Part shown: piece by piece, positions 33,391 to 46,714 of the stretch | Layout: each line of letters begins with the position of its first letter | Numbering within the stretch: the first letter of the stretch is position 1 | Source of the DNA: Tipula vernalis | Taxonomy: Eukaryota > Arthropoda > Insecta > Diptera > Tipulidae | DNA: 64,000 nt | Assembly (NCBI GenBank): GCA_958295665.1 | Contig: OY282560.1 | Span: 271,424,177 to 271,488,176, forward strand | Direction: 5' to 3' | The notes under the pieces: model-generated | The model's input: the letters and a program-made list of their open reading frames with translations, nothing else | Database searches by the model: none | Told to the model about the DNA's origin: nothing | Made by a program: the position numbers and the translations under genes

Positions 33391-36300
33391 TACAAATAAA
33401 GGACTAACGGCCAATTAAGTAATATTTCCTCTGTTTCTTCTTAATACTTTCGAGTTATTGTAAATTGATTTCAGTTTGGATGTGTGAAAAAAACGCTGAT
33501 ATTTTTAGTTGTAATGAAGGAAGTGACATGCTTATTATCGATCTTTTTTTTTTAAATTTCATGATTGTGAATCCCAATGACTTTGGTTTTTCAAGCATCA
33601 CGTTTCAAAACAAAATTATTGATTATATAGCTCGATATTTTTCACGTTAGATACATATGTATATCAAATTAATATGTTCTCTTAATACTTTATACATATT
33701 TAGGTAGAGTTATATTAGAAGTTATAATGAATTAAACTAGGCAAGACTACTGTACATATGTAGCAACGGTGAAAATACAACTTGGCAAAGCAAAAACCTA
33801 GTGACAATACCACAGTGTTGTTAGATAAAAAAATGTATTTAGTCGTTGATATTGTCATTTTTATGTATGCATTGTATTTATTCTCCAAGTAATGAAACTT
33901 TACTAGCTGCGTTGTGAAACTATTTCAATGATTTTTTTCGGGTATAGTGAGAACCAATTAATTTATTAGAATTAATAATACAATAAAGTACCATTCAAGA
34001 AATTTAAATCTGATCTGGTTGCTTATTTACTTGTAGCATCTGGAAAGTTTAAAATATATTCAAATTAAAAAATGATAATAATAAAATTATATTCTGCCAT
34101 GAGATGCCAGAGATAATTTATTACCGAACTTAAACATAATCTTTGACCCTTTAACATAACAATGAGTAAGCTTGTATATTAAATAAAATATCGCAACGGC
34201 GTATAGTGTGTGTTTGTATGTCTACTAATCTAACAAAATAACAGAAGAATTCCTAGATCCAAACAATTTCGTCATTGTTATTGAGAATTACAATGTATGA
34301 ACAGCGGTCCACCATTTGAAATCCCATTAATAATAATTTTTAATTCAATTAAAAGTTTATTTTGATCATTTAAATTAAACCACTTGAAAATAAAATTCAA
34401 ATTTAGATTTTCCAATAATCATCAACACTTAAAAATTTGTTATCAATATATACTCTATTAAACTTATTTTTATCATGCAGATATGTATTATGTTTTTTTC
34501 CAGTAATATTAACAGAACGAGTGTGTACAAAACTATAAATATTCAAAACCCAATTATAAAATTGAATTTACTCTAAATACTTACTTACATTGTTCAAAAT
34601 AAATGTATAATTGATTTGTTAATTGATTTTAAAATATAGCAACAATGTTGTTGATGTTTTTATTGTATTTCTGTTGCTGTTGTTGTTATTGTTGGTGATG
34701 TATATTTTGTTTGGATTTAATGTCACATAAATCGTTTGTTTTTATTATTTATTTATTTACATAAGTATTTATGTATATTTGTGTGTAGCAATAATTTAAA
34801 ACTTTAAATAAGATTGTTTCAATTTGTTTTTGTTGATCTCTACTATATGTATATATATGTACATACATGTGAGTACAATTAGGTTCGGAGCTGTTAGAAA
34901 AGCAACAAAAAAAAAATGTAATGAGTGCATAAAATTCTCTTGTTATTTTATTATTTAAAATAAAAATTAAAGGAAAATATTATTGTTATTTTAACAGTTT
35001 TCTAAGCCCATTAAAAATTTAATATATGTACACATATATATATAAGAGTATGTATTGAATGTAACATAAAATAAAATTATTATTATTTATTTTCCAGTTT
35101 GTTTAATTTTTAATTAAAAAAAAATTTTTTAACATATCGATTTAACTATATAGTGGTTTATTATTATTTATTTCTATGTTATAAATTGTTTGTATATTAA
35201 CTGTTCAATTCCCAGGCATGAAGAAATGATTTTTGCGTGCTTTGTTTGAATCGTTTACCAGCCCAGTACTGAACATACATTTATGAATATTGAAAAAATA
35301 AGAGGATTAAAAATATTGTATTAATTCTGTTGTTATTTTCTGCTAACAGTTAACTCATGTGTACATATAAGCAAATTTTTATTTATTATTGTTTGTTTTT
35401 CATAAGCTTGATCATTTTAACACATTAGTTTTAAATAAAACTCAAATAATGGAAAGTTACTATTTTTTTAATATGACTCAGTAAAAACAAAGGCATACTG
35501 CCTTTGCGGCTGACTTAACATTTCCTTTACAGGAATGTGTCAAATATTTTGGAACAAATTTGACTGATTACTTTTAAGTATTTCTCAGATGTAGACGAAG
35601 CTAGTTAATTTTCTCATATAGTCATTTTTGGCCTGCTTCTTCCCTCAAAAATAGACAGAATAATATAATATTTTATTTGATCTCAAGGTTTTATTTAAAT
35701 TGCAACAGTTCCAATCCCGTTACACAAATCGATTCTTATTACGTATAAAATATACCAAACAATATGGTTAAAATAATGAAAAACATTTCATTTAAAAGTC
35801 AAAATGTTTGAAAGTATTTTATTTAGACAATCTAAAAAGTAATTTTCAATCAATCGTCATCTAAAATTGGGAGGGTATATTTTAGCTTCTTTTACGTGAG
35901 TAAAATAAAATATTGTAAGTATAAATCAATTGTTTTGCTATTTTGTTGAGAGAAAGACAAAAAATCATTCAGTGGTAAGTATGATATTTCTAAATAACAT
36001 CTAAACGGGGCCCAATCAATAGCAGGTCGGTCAGCGGTCTCATTAGAGGTTGGCGAATGTACTGCATAAATGCGTCCTCGTCTGAGATGTTAAGTTTCAA
36101 CATGAACAATTAAAACCATGCTCTGTTGGTCACAGCAGAAAGGTCCTACAATTTTTCCCCGTATATTTCAACTTATTCTATTTGTGAAACCTAAAGACCC
36201 GGTTGCTATTTCCAATTTAATCTCCCTTTGTCGCCGTGATGATAAGCAATACCAAGGTCCCTTTTTTTTAGTATAAATTTTTATTTTTTATTTAAGTTTA

Positions 36301-39300
36301 TATTTTTTTTTATGTATACCCGATGACGGTCAAAGTAACAGAGAGATATAAATTTTATTTTTTACAAGATAATTACAGTTAGTTTTCGTATTTAAATCTA
36401 GGTGGCTATTATTATAAAATTAACAGAAAAATATATACTTTACTCTAGATGTCTCTTTTTTTTGTTATGTTTTAAAGAACTGTAATACAAATTAAATTAT
36501 AACACTTTGAATAAACGTCAAAGTTTTAAGTAAACAAATGAATAAGTTTTATTTGTTTACTTTCACAATTATTTAATCAGGTATTGAATATAGTTAATAA
36601 AATATATAATTATGGACACTTGGATACCTCAAAGATAAGTATTTTGATATAATATTACATAGCATATGGTGATAAATTTAATACAAAATTTAATTTATTT
36701 TCAGGTTAGAATTCCTATGGGAAACTATCAATATGTTACTGGAGTTGAAAATTGAATAAAAATGTTAAGTTACAATTATATAATATAAATGTTGCGTTAA
36801 ATATACTGATTCTAATTTTTACAGGTAAACAACAAAAATCATATAATAAATCAGCCACTATTGGAATTACAAATTAGATAAGTACAAAATGATAATTACT
36901 TGCTAAAATGATTCTTTTCGTTTCCTTATTTTTATTTCCAGATCGTCGTGAACACTATTCTCACTGATCACAAACTTCTATTGCAATATTCCCCACGTGC
37001 AGCATAACAAGGTCTCATACATCTCACGCCACCAACTAACCTCACACTTTGAATTTTAAGTCGGTAGTTCTTGAGATGCTTAAACTTTGAATTAAAAAAA
37101 TTACATTTAATGTTAGTCTTAATTTCAATTCCAAATTTGAATTTAAATAAATTCGATTCTATTTAAGTAAGTAAAGTTTTAGAAATTCTCGTGGAATTTG
37201 TTTCAGCCTTACCTATGAAGAATACCTATGATACAATTTTATATTCAGCCCAGATTCAAAATTACGATTAAATTGAAATTGATTCCAAGAACACTTAGAG
37301 TATTGTTGGATTCTCTTCTCAGTTCAACAATTCAATTACCACATCACAATGGGCACTTAGATAACATAATATATTAAATATTAGAATTTTGGAAAACATG
37401 TTTAATTTTGAATATATAACGAGACAATGCATTGGACAACATAATTTCTATTTTTTAAATTTAATTTATTGCGACACTTTTTATTTTGCTCAGGCGTGCT
37501 CAGACACTCTTTAACTCAATTAGACATTTTCTAAATAAAGCACCACACTACATATATTTTCCAAATAGAATTTGACGAAATTTTTAAATTAAAATAAAAC
37601 ACCTTACTGATATGAATATTAAGGATTTATTCGTGATATTGGGCTTTTATAAATAAAATTAATAAAATCCCCTTTCGACACTCCTTAAATTAATTCGGGT
37701 TTTTAAATAAAATACAGGAACACGTTTAGTACAGCATACCATTTGAAAACGCAATTTTTTAAAAAGCAGAATTAAGAGTAAACTACATTTTGGATTGATT
37801 CTGGGTTCAGAAAACCTTACTATTTGACAGCAAATACCTTATTCCGGTTCGAGTCTTTGGTTAAAAAACACTTATTTTGGTTTTTATATTTACTAAAATA
37901 AATTTGATTAGATAAATTAGATAAATTCTTAGATAGATAAGGACCATCTACATTTTGACATTTGGGTGTAAATATTGATTTTTAATCCAATGCCTGCTTT
38001 AATAATTTATATATTGTCTATAAAATATACTTTGTTTATAAATAATCAGAGCGCATGTTTATGAGGCAAACGAATTGATTTCTTCGTTTAATATGACCGC
38101 CACCGCCACCAAAATGTTTATGTTTATCCTAACACAATGCGACATAATGACCGAGAGGGATTATTGAAAATGGATAAAGGATCAAATGTGGATGTAATAC
38201 CATTGAAAGACTAGTAATTTAGCTAAGCGCTAATAGTAAAACAAGATTAGGTAGTCCACCACAAATCTATTTGGGTTGACAGACTAGCGATTAGTTTCCT
38301 AGGCAGAGAAGTACAATACTATGATGGTTGTTAAACTCGCAAATCACCTTGTGGATTAATACCGTGCCACAATTCATAAACGAACGGCAATTCTTACCTC
38401 GATAACCAATTTGAGAAGATTAAAGTCGATCGCAATGGTAGAAAATGCAGCAGTTAAATTATCCAATGACTTGGAGTAAAAAATCAATCACCAAATGGCT
38501 GACAAATTTTATTTATTATAAGATAAATTACGTATAATAAAAATTGATGTTATCGCTTCCACGGTTGATGATAAAGAGAATGATTATATTTTATTTTAGC
38601 TTTAAGAAGTAGTTTACAATAGTTTTTAATTCATTTAATTCCCAATAGAGGGTTAAAGCTCATTAATAAGCTTTTAATCCATAAACATGAAACGTACTAA
38701 TTATTCTAATTGAGCTCCGCAAATTACTACTATCTTCATAAATGTTAATCAATTACAGAATTGTCAAATGACATTTGTTTACAAATACAATAATATGGTA
38801 AAAATTTTTTATAATTAAATTTTATATAAATTAATGGATTAATTATGTATTTCAGGTTACAAGATTTAAAATGAATAATGAAATGAATAAGTATAATTAC
38901 TAAAAAGTTAACATGATAAGTATTAAATATTTTATGATTAGAAATTAAAAGTTAATAAAAATGATAAATTTTACTGTATTTTAGGCGACAACAAATTCAA
39001 GTTCAAGGATAAGTATTTAAAAATTGTGTTGTTGTGATTAATTTGAATGATGTTTGTTTGTGTTTTGCAGATGAGAATTCATTATTATCAGGAAGAGTTC
39101 TTCTGCGATGCGATGGATGACTTCAACAATAATTATAATATGTTGTGTTGCAACAATGGTGATTCCCTGAAATATAGCTAGTAAATGACTGGACTCATTT
39201 TTGAATTCAATATTTCGAAGATATACATTAAAATTCACCATATTTTCTTTTTATAGACATAACCTCAAAATTTATTCAGCACAAATTGTTTAAAATGTCA

Positions 39301-40469
39301 GCAATGTTGAAAGAATTATTTCGCATTGTACCGCCATTTGTAGTCACTAATCCTCAAAAAAAAATGAGATTAGCTAATCTTCAACTTGACACACTACAGC
39401 TAATCTCGAAAAACTCACTACTGACGCTTAGCTAATCCCTAGTCTGCCAAGGGTATAAGTATACAATTAAATATTCAAACGTGAATGTATATCACCATAC
39501 GGTACAATTTCATACCGAACATATTCCGATCAATTAACAAAACCACGCCAAAATCAATATCTTCACCACAGATATGAATATTGCCTATGCCCCAAATATA
39601 TACGGTGCAATATATAGTATAAGCATATTGTAATAATGATGTTGATTATTGATAAGTTGGTGCATACAGGTAATGCTAATTACGAACACAAAATATTCCA
39701 TGTTGAAATATGGTATTTTGGAAAATGGACATTTCCTTTCTACTTTTAATATTAAATCTCAGTTAAACAGAAATGAAAATTTAAATTCTGGAAAACGATG
39801 ATTTAATTTCCTTATCCAGAATTTTGTGTTGAAATATTTTAAAAAAGTTGGAATTTACTGCTTTTCGAGTAGTTAGAAGAACATTTGCTAAACTCTTTTG
39901 AAATCAAAGCTTTCGTCATCAAAGGATAAAGATTTTAGTGTTTACTGGGTTCATTTATTTGTAATATACATTTTGCACTCCAAGTTTACCCCTTTTACAA
40001 ATTAAAATAAGCATTTAGCCAAACAAATTCGACCTTTTACAGATCATGTTTTGATTAGAAAAGTTATATTTGATTGCATAACTTGGATTGTAATTGACAA
40101 CAGATTAAATTTCTTTTGCTTAAGGTTAATTTGATTTGAAATAGGGATCAATTACTCATCAGCTTTGCTACTAAGCATCTTGCGAAGTATCATTTTGATT
40201 TTCATAGAAATCAAGAAGAAATTGTTGAACCGTTCATCTGAGAAAAATATCCAACCGCAATTGAAAACCATTTCTTGTTTTTGATCCTTTTTAAAATTTC
40301 TCGAAATTCTTGGAGTTTATAGTCTATTTTAAATGATTGTTCGATATTTACCAGATTATCCGATACTATTTGATGGTTCCATTCTTATTGGATATTGTTT
40401 TGTTGAGCTTAGCCCCAAGTTGCCTAGTAGCATTTTGCTTAGTAGTACTAGTACCATTAAGTTATATTT
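33391..40469. other. 7 kb without a recognisable gene
   Basis: AT-rich DNA with TTG/TG-rich microsatellite-like stretches (34640-34700) and TATG/TACA-rich stretches (34850-34870, 35025-35050). Between 36610 and 39070 several GATAAGTA motifs are each followed 60-110 bases later by a TTTTNCAG acceptor-like site (see findings). No conserved protein was read on either strand. This is the best candidate for host intron or intergenic DNA. Confidence 0.5.
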
Positions 40470-40980
40470 ACACGAATTTTCGGAACTTTTCGAGATTTTC
40501 GTCGGTTTTTTAAATGTTTACAGGCTTTCTGAAATTATTCGTTAATATCCAGATTTTTCGGTATTATTGAAATTGTTCGAGATCAATAGAGATTCACATA
40601 ATGTAGAGATTATTCGAATTTTTCTGGGTAATCGAGATTGCTCCGCGGTATATTCTAGGTTTCTTAAGTTTTTCGACATTTCTAGGACATATCTATTCTA
40701 TTTCTTGTTCGAGATTATGTTAAGGATTTTCAAATTTATTCGAATTTTAAATGACAATGTAGCACTTAATAAGCAATATTTAATAAATTTTTCGAGATTA
40801 TGCCAAAGTTTTGCTATTTCTCCGATTTTTTAGGTTATTTACGTTTTACATGGCAGTGATTAGCCCGTACAGGATTCCCTTTGATTTTACATACTTACGG
40901 ATAATTCGATATTTGAGAACTTTCAAGGATATTCAAGATATGCACTTAGAAAATCCGGCTTTTTTTAGATTATTTCGAAA
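40470..40980. repeat. degenerate tandem repeat of GAGATTATTCGAATTTT type
   Basis: Variants of TTTTTCGAGATTATTCGAAT recur about 15-20 times with loose 15-20 bp spacing. They keep long chance frames open (40333-40833), which are not supported as genes. Confidence 0.6.
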
Positions 40981-41155
40981 TTTGTGAAGCTTCATCGATA
41001 TATTTAGCTTCATCGATTATATATGTATATATTTTTATATATTTTCACTGAGTTGCAAGATGTTTTTTGTTTGGTTTGGGGCTATTGAAATGAATTACGT
41101 TTTGTTTCGTTTACTCTCGAAATCAGATACTTAGTTAATGCGAGGCTTGAAGCTG

Positions 41156-41329
41156 CGTACATGCTAAACTTTTCTGGTGAAAAAATGTACACCACGAAGT
41201 TAGCTGTATGAGTTGAATTATCTCCAACTAGAACAAAAAGTTCACCAGGGTAACCAATTTTAACTAAAAATTATACTATTTTGCTAACTTCGCGGTGTAC
41301 ATTTTTTCACCAGAATTGGAGCATGTACG
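41156..41329. mobile_element. MITE, 174 bp
   Basis: Inverted ends of about 45 bp: CGTACATGCT, then TTCTGGTGAAAAAATGTACA and CGAAGTTAGC, with few mismatches. No protein. A target duplication could not be fixed. Confidence 0.75.
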
Positions 41330-41429
41330 TACCATGATAATAGGAAAATAAAAGTTCATCGGTACAACAAGTAGTTTTAGGGGCCCAAGGTAAATTTTTT
41401 TTTTTTTGGGGGAAATGGGTCCTGCTTGA

Positions 41430-41880
41430 TGCTTGGTCATACACTCAAAATAAAGTTATATCATCTACAAATGCGACAATATTTCCTTTCAATTTGAGAT
41501 TAGAAATTTAATTGCAATAAATTAGAAATAATAATGGTCTCAGTACAGATCAATGCTCACCGATACCAATATGAAATAGTTTAGCCAACAATAAAGTATA
41601 ATTAACCATATCAAATGCTTTTGATATGTCAATAAAAAGTACAGATGTATTTAAATTATCGTTTGCATGGTGCAATGTCGTGAACATTTTTTTTTTATAA
41701 ATCCCAACTGCCAACAATCAAGAACGCTAAACTTATTAAGAAATCAATTAATCTTGACTTAATTAATTTTTCACAATTTTTTGAAAAAGTACTGAAAAGA
41801 GTCATAGCCGCGATTCTTTTTTATAAAGAGTTTTAATAATATCAACTTTCAATTTATCAGAATACCATTTTTGTCATACC
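41430..41880 (-). pseudogene. LINE reverse transcriptase relic
   Basis: Reverse-strand translation gives LFIDISKAFDMVNYTLLLAK, then FHIGIGEH, a stop, RPLLFLIY, and LKLKGNIVAFVDDITLF. These are the RT palm blocks (FID..KAFD.V.H, GxLxPLLFLIY, FADD) with FVDD in the catalytic box and a missing stretch before RPLLFLIY. Stops and frameshifts are frequent. It is unlike the Jockey copies in the window. It may belong with the I/CR1-like relic at 44583, but it lies 2.7 kb away. Confidence 0.65.
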
Positions 41881-42488
41881 ATCAATTCCGTAAAAGCTAC
41901 TACATTTCAAATCATTAACGATAAACAACATTTCGGCTTTGCATTAGTACCTGAATGGATCATATTATTTCTTAATTTATTGCAAATAAATACATTTCAT
42001 CGATTATTATTATTAAATACCGTATATTTGAAAAAAAAAAAATGATCTTAAAATATTTAGAATTTTGTACGGGTCAGTTTCAATGTTGTTGGTGCCGTTC
42101 TGAATTGACGGTATAAAATTTATGTTTTTTTAATTTTGGAATTAATTTTATTCAATTTTTTCTTCAACGATTAATTTTTCGGTTTCTTAGGTAATTTTTT
42201 TGATAAGCTATTACGACGATCTATTTTATTTAATAGACAATTGGTCATAGCATGGCTTAAGTTTGATTTTATTGACAATTTTAAAATTATTTAAAGTAAA
42301 AGTTAGCAGAAAAACCCCAATCACTACAAGGCAATGTCCCAGATAAATCAAAATGATTAATCTTAATTGGAAATATTGATTTGTATTTTCGATCCACTTT
42401 GACGGCCTTAACTAATTTCAAAGTTAACATAATTATATCGTGGTCTATCAAATGAAAATCTAAACTTTTGCTCAGGGTGAAATGTGTG

Positions 42489-42661
42489 TAAAGGTGGATT
42501 TATATTAGCCGTTCCTTTACGTTCCTATACACGAATTGACATAGACAAATATTGTTGAAAAATGTATAAATTGGCGATGTCTGACGGATCGTGTAAATTG
42601 ATGATGCCTGACATGATATGTGTAGGAACTGAAAGGATAGGACAATATAAATCCACCTTTA
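42489..42661. mobile_element. MITE, 173 bp
   Basis: The ends are exact 18-bp inverted repeats (TAAAGGTGGATTTATATT). The arms continue with GTTCCT.TA-type matches. No protein. Confidence 0.75.
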
Positions 42662-43194
42662 AGTGTTTACGTAAATGCTGAACCAAGATACTAATTAGAA
42701 ATAGGTTTAGTGACGCTATTCAGTAGAGAATTCAAGCCAAAGGAAGAACACAATAAATACTTAGACATCTTTAACCTAGAAATCTTTCAATAAATCAAAA
42801 TTATTATCACCGAGTAAAATCTTATGTTTTGATATATCAGTCTATAAAAAAACATATAATTGTTTTAAAAATATTTCACACGAAAAATAATGAAACGTTT
42901 AAACTAAAATAAGGTAACATTAATGTTATCAAGGTGCTAACCATAATATTAGCAGAAGTCAAATTTAATGAGAAAACCTAATCGATCCGATCCACCCGAT
43001 CTACAAAATTACAATTAGAAAATATTGTAATGTAAAACCTTCTAAATTGTAATCTCTAGCTATGGAATTCGAAACTCAAATTTCCGTTTAAAAAATAAGA
43101 TCAAAATCCGTGTTTAACGCGTGTATTTATGTAAAAATGTAACAACAAAATTATAACAACAAGAGTGTCTGGAGGCTTGGATGATTCCAGGACA

Positions 43195-43315
43195 TTTCCT
43201 CGCGTACATTTCGTCGCCGTTGCTGTGTGGTGCTTGGGTGTATATCTTGGCCGCTGAAATATACTTAACCCAAGCACAACGCAGCAACGGCGATAAAATA
43301 TATGTGCAAGAAAAT
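43195..43315. repeat. 121-bp inverted repeat
   Basis: Arms of about 50 bp centred on TCGCCGTTGCTG and TGCTTGGGT pair with mismatches. Unusually GC-rich for this region. Probably a small foldback element. Confidence 0.7.
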
Positions 43316-43599
43316 AACTAATGATTTACTAATGATGAAAGAGTTAAATTTTTATTAACACATAAATGATTATAAATAGCTACAAATATTTATAAAAAAT
43401 ATAAAACCTTGTTAATCTCCCAGCTAGATTCAAAATTAAAGTAAATGTACATAACAAAGAAGAGAGAAGTGTTCTCTCTATGGAACTAGTCAAAATAATA
43501 TTCTTATCAAATTCTTGTCCGACCAACGTTCTATTTTATGATAACATACTCATAAAAGTGAACCACTATATTCCTAATCCTATGTATAGTAAGAATTCT

Positions 43600-43899
43600 T
43601 TGAACTAAGGTCATACACTAGCTAGATGCCGGACAAAGGAAGTATTCACCAAAGACGAACACCATAGATACAACTTAAAAAACAGATGTAAATTCTGTGG
43701 TGAGAGACATGGGACAAATCACAATTCTTGTATGGAAAAACAGACAAAGAAAAATTTCAGAATTTATAACAATTCGCAAAAGTTCGTTCAAAGAACCTAA
43801 GGCGAAAATTTTTGGCGTAAAACAACCGGTTCTCAACATGTGGGAATTTAAGAATTTACTTGAAATAGAACAAGATGAAAAACAATCAAAGAATGTGAA
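43600..43899 (+). pseudogene. I-like LINE ORF1, C-terminal zinc-knuckle fragment
   Basis: One frame reads ARCRTKEVFTKDEHHRYNLK followed by NRCKFCGERHGTNHNSCMEK, a CxxC...H....C knuckle typical of LINE gag proteins, and ends at FVQRT. The upstream part of gag is not recognisable. The endonuclease start of the same element follows at 43927. Confidence 0.65.
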
Positions 43900-43926
43900 G
43901 AGAAACTGAGAATTTTAAATAATATT

Positions 43927-44210
43927 GTGAAAGAACATACTCAAAATATGAGATCTATGAGAGAAAACGTTAATATACTACAAATCAACATAAGAAGTTT
44001 ATCTAATAATAAAAACCTAATAGAACAATGCATTAATAAAAATAACATTCATATTCTAATTGAAACATGGACTCATAATTCAACGCTAATATCATTTAAC
44101 AACATGGACCTTATCACCGAGGATAGGAGCGATGGTTGAAATGGTGGACAGTCGGCTTTCTTATTAATAAAGAAATTTAATGGAAAAAATTAAATCAACC
44201 TCGACCTCAA
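43927..44210 (+). pseudogene. I-like LINE ORF2, endonuclease N-terminus
   Basis: VNILQINIRSLSNNKNLIEQ, then HILIETWTHNS and ITEDRSDG followed by TGA where Trp is usual, then NGG. This matches the start of LINE AP-endonucleases (LQ.N.RS, ETW, EDR.DG.GG). The rest of the domain is lost soon after. It continues the gag fragment at 43600. Confidence 0.65.
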
Positions 44211-44324
44211 CAAAATCGAGTCGCTGGGGACATTAATGCTCATAAGTCATAACTTACTTTGAAAATTAAATCCTAAATACAACAGGCTCGGTAATGTGTT
44301 AGTGCATGTGAACTTAACACTGAA

Positions 44325-44400
44325 AATCTTACCTTCGTTAAACCAAGGTCAAAAAATTCAGTAAAAATATTCCTTATAAAAACCGCGTTATGTCACTTGT
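44325..44400. repeat. partial copy of the 28186 MITE family
   Basis: CTTACCTTCG, CCAAGGTCAAAAAATTCAG and AACCGCGTTATG align with 28433-28495. The terminal repeat itself is not preserved. Confidence 0.55.
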
Positions 44401-44582
44401 GTGAATCAGCTACTAAACATGATAAAGGTCATCACACTACTTCGACACCATATACAACTCTGTGTAGTAGAGAAGTAAACCATGGTAAAATACCGACCTA
44501 CAAAAACTGTGGGATATCAAAACGGCCAAACAAGCGATCTACAATAGACGGAAAAATTTATATACGGTTCAATTACTAAACG

Positions 44583-44972
44583 CTACACGTAAACATAAAC
44601 AAAGTACCTATTAAGAGAGAAAAAAATCACTTGGGCAAAATATCTTAACAGTATAAACAAAGACATCATTGTTCTGAATTGTAGAGTAAGCTCAATAGAA
44701 TTAAAAATCATCCTCTTTTTGACTATTAATTTCAATATCTTAGAAATGGTCGGCAGAAGGCTAATTGGGCAGTAATTATTTTTATTAAATAAAGACCCTT
44801 TTTTCGGAATGGAAAGATTAGCAGGCGATTTGAAACTAACTATTAGGGAAGACGCCAGGGGAAAACCTGAGATTGAAAATTTGGAATAGAACCTTACAAA
44901 TGTAATTTTTAATTTATTTATTTTTTTTACAGAAAAGTTTCTCAAACCATCGTCAGCAATGGAGTGTTTCAC
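44583..44972 (-). pseudogene. I-like LINE reverse transcriptase N-terminal blocks
   Basis: The reverse-strand frame contains SIPKKGSLFNKNNYCPISLL and PTISKILKLIVKKRM, the first RT blocks (PKKGD..NYRPISLLPTISKIFEKI). It is opposite in orientation to the gag/endonuclease pieces just upstream, so it is either a separate insertion or an inverted part of the same element. The palm domain is missing here. Confidence 0.7.
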
Positions 44973-46406
44973 TTTAACCTCACAAATCGCGTTAAAAAAT
45001 TCGGCACTATTTGTGGGGTAGAGATAAAAATTGTTAGAGTTTGTAAGGGAACTACCTTTTCATTCTAATTTACAGATTTAAATTCAAATGACATTTTTGA
45101 TATAAAAACCAAAATCCAGAATATATTTTTTACAATAATATAACGATGTTTGAACCCACACTATTGATCATTCAAATACCGGCAAAATATTATTGCTTTG
45201 ATAAGCATAATTTTAAGCATATTTTAACTAAATTGGGCAGCGTTATCTTAATGGTAGCTAACCTACGTATGTGGATGTTTACAAAAAAAACAAAAAATAA
45301 AACAATCAACAGATTAAGTCATGTACCAAATATTCATTCGAGTTTTGATATTATCATATAGTCATATGACAAAAATAAGAAATATTGTATTTGTGACAGA
45401 TCAAAAATGTTAATTAGTTTTACATAATATTTTAAAAATTTTAATTACTGCAAATGGTGCCCCATTGGAAATACAACAATAATTGAAGGAATTTTCATTA
45501 AGTATTTCATATTTCTGACTTTTTTTTATTTTCAAATCAATTTGATTCTTTTGACATCAATAGTAATATTGTTTTTGTAAATAGAGTGAATATTTCCATA
45601 TTTTCCAAATCGGAAAAGAAAACGATATTCATTAAATTTTTAGATAAATACCGTTATGGACGTACATGATGCACATTTATGTAAATGTGAGGACCAAAAT
45701 CTACATACCCTAAAAAAATAAAACAGTTTTATAGAAATAAAATCAAAAGTATCTTTTATCCGTATCAGATCTAAATATTTATTTATCTCTACCGCAATGT
45801 TTATTTTCATGCCATGACTTTCCTCTTTAATTTTTGTAAAACAGAAAGATTTTGTTGTTGTTACATATCCGATATTATGTATTTAGTAATAATCATGTAG
45901 AATGTATTGTAGAAAAATTGTCATATTGAGATAAAAATAAAATCATAAAGCAATTTTTATAGATATGTGCATAGAGCATAGCTCCAATATATAGTGAAAC
46001 ATCAAAATAAATATTTCACATTATATTGAGAAAAAATAAACGATTTTTAAAATTCGACAAAAAATGTTGATAGTTTTTAATACTTTACTTATATAATAAA
46101 AAAAATAAAAAAAAACGTCGGAAAAATAGATACATTTCCATTTTCATCATCGTAATCATAACCAATGTACGACAAATATAATGTGTATTGGAATGAAAAT
46201 TGTAAATAAGCTTAGTATTTTTCAAATATTATTATTTTGATAGAGTATGACACATTATGGTTTTAGGATATTTTTCTGTTGCATATTGTAAATGATTTAT
46301 GATTTATATTTTACCACAAACCGAAAATTAAATTGAAACAAAAAAGATTAGGTTTTAAGAATGTCGAAAGGATATTAAATTGTAAATCGGTTTTGCTTAA
46401 TTATAG
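44973..46406. other. AT-rich intergenic DNA
   Basis: No conserved protein or clear repeat was found. A branch/pyrimidine tract and acceptor-like AG lie at the end (46391-46406). Confidence 0.5.
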
Positions 46407-46714
46407 AATCAAAAGTATTTCATTACTTGGTAATATTGGCGGTATCTATCTACATTCTAATATTGACATCGTTATTTGATTCAAGCATAATTGCTGCAAA
46501 GAAAAGTGAACTATTTTCCGTTGTACAACTAAACAGAGATGTAAGCAAGCGATGCCGCAAATCGTACAGTAGCATTTTTCTTGAAACTATAAACGCATTT
46601 TTGACTGCCGCTGAGCTTTACAAAAACACTGAGTTTTTTTTTAAACTCTCGCTGCATTGCAATAAACGCTGCGCCGTATGCTTGAGAATGGTTTACGTGT
46701 TATCCAATTTTTAA
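46407..46714 (+). CDS. candidate exon of a small secreted or membrane protein
   Basis: After an acceptor-like TTTTGCTTAATTATAG, one frame stays open for about 103 codons to a TAA. It begins with a hydrophobic stretch (LVILAVSIYILILTSLF), as in a signal peptide or membrane anchor. A basic/polar mature-like part follows, with cysteines at KRCRKS, LHCNKRC and AVC. There is no usable ATG before the hydrophobic part, so a start would have to come from an upstream exon. An AATAAA-like signal follows at 46795. The protein was not recognised. Composition is less AT-biased than the flanks, which favours coding, but chance cannot be excluded. Confidence 0.3.

Noticed and set aside
40333..40833. 70- and 88-codon forward frames
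   Set aside because: They fall largely in the degenerate GAGATTATTCGAA repeat and show no conserved motif.
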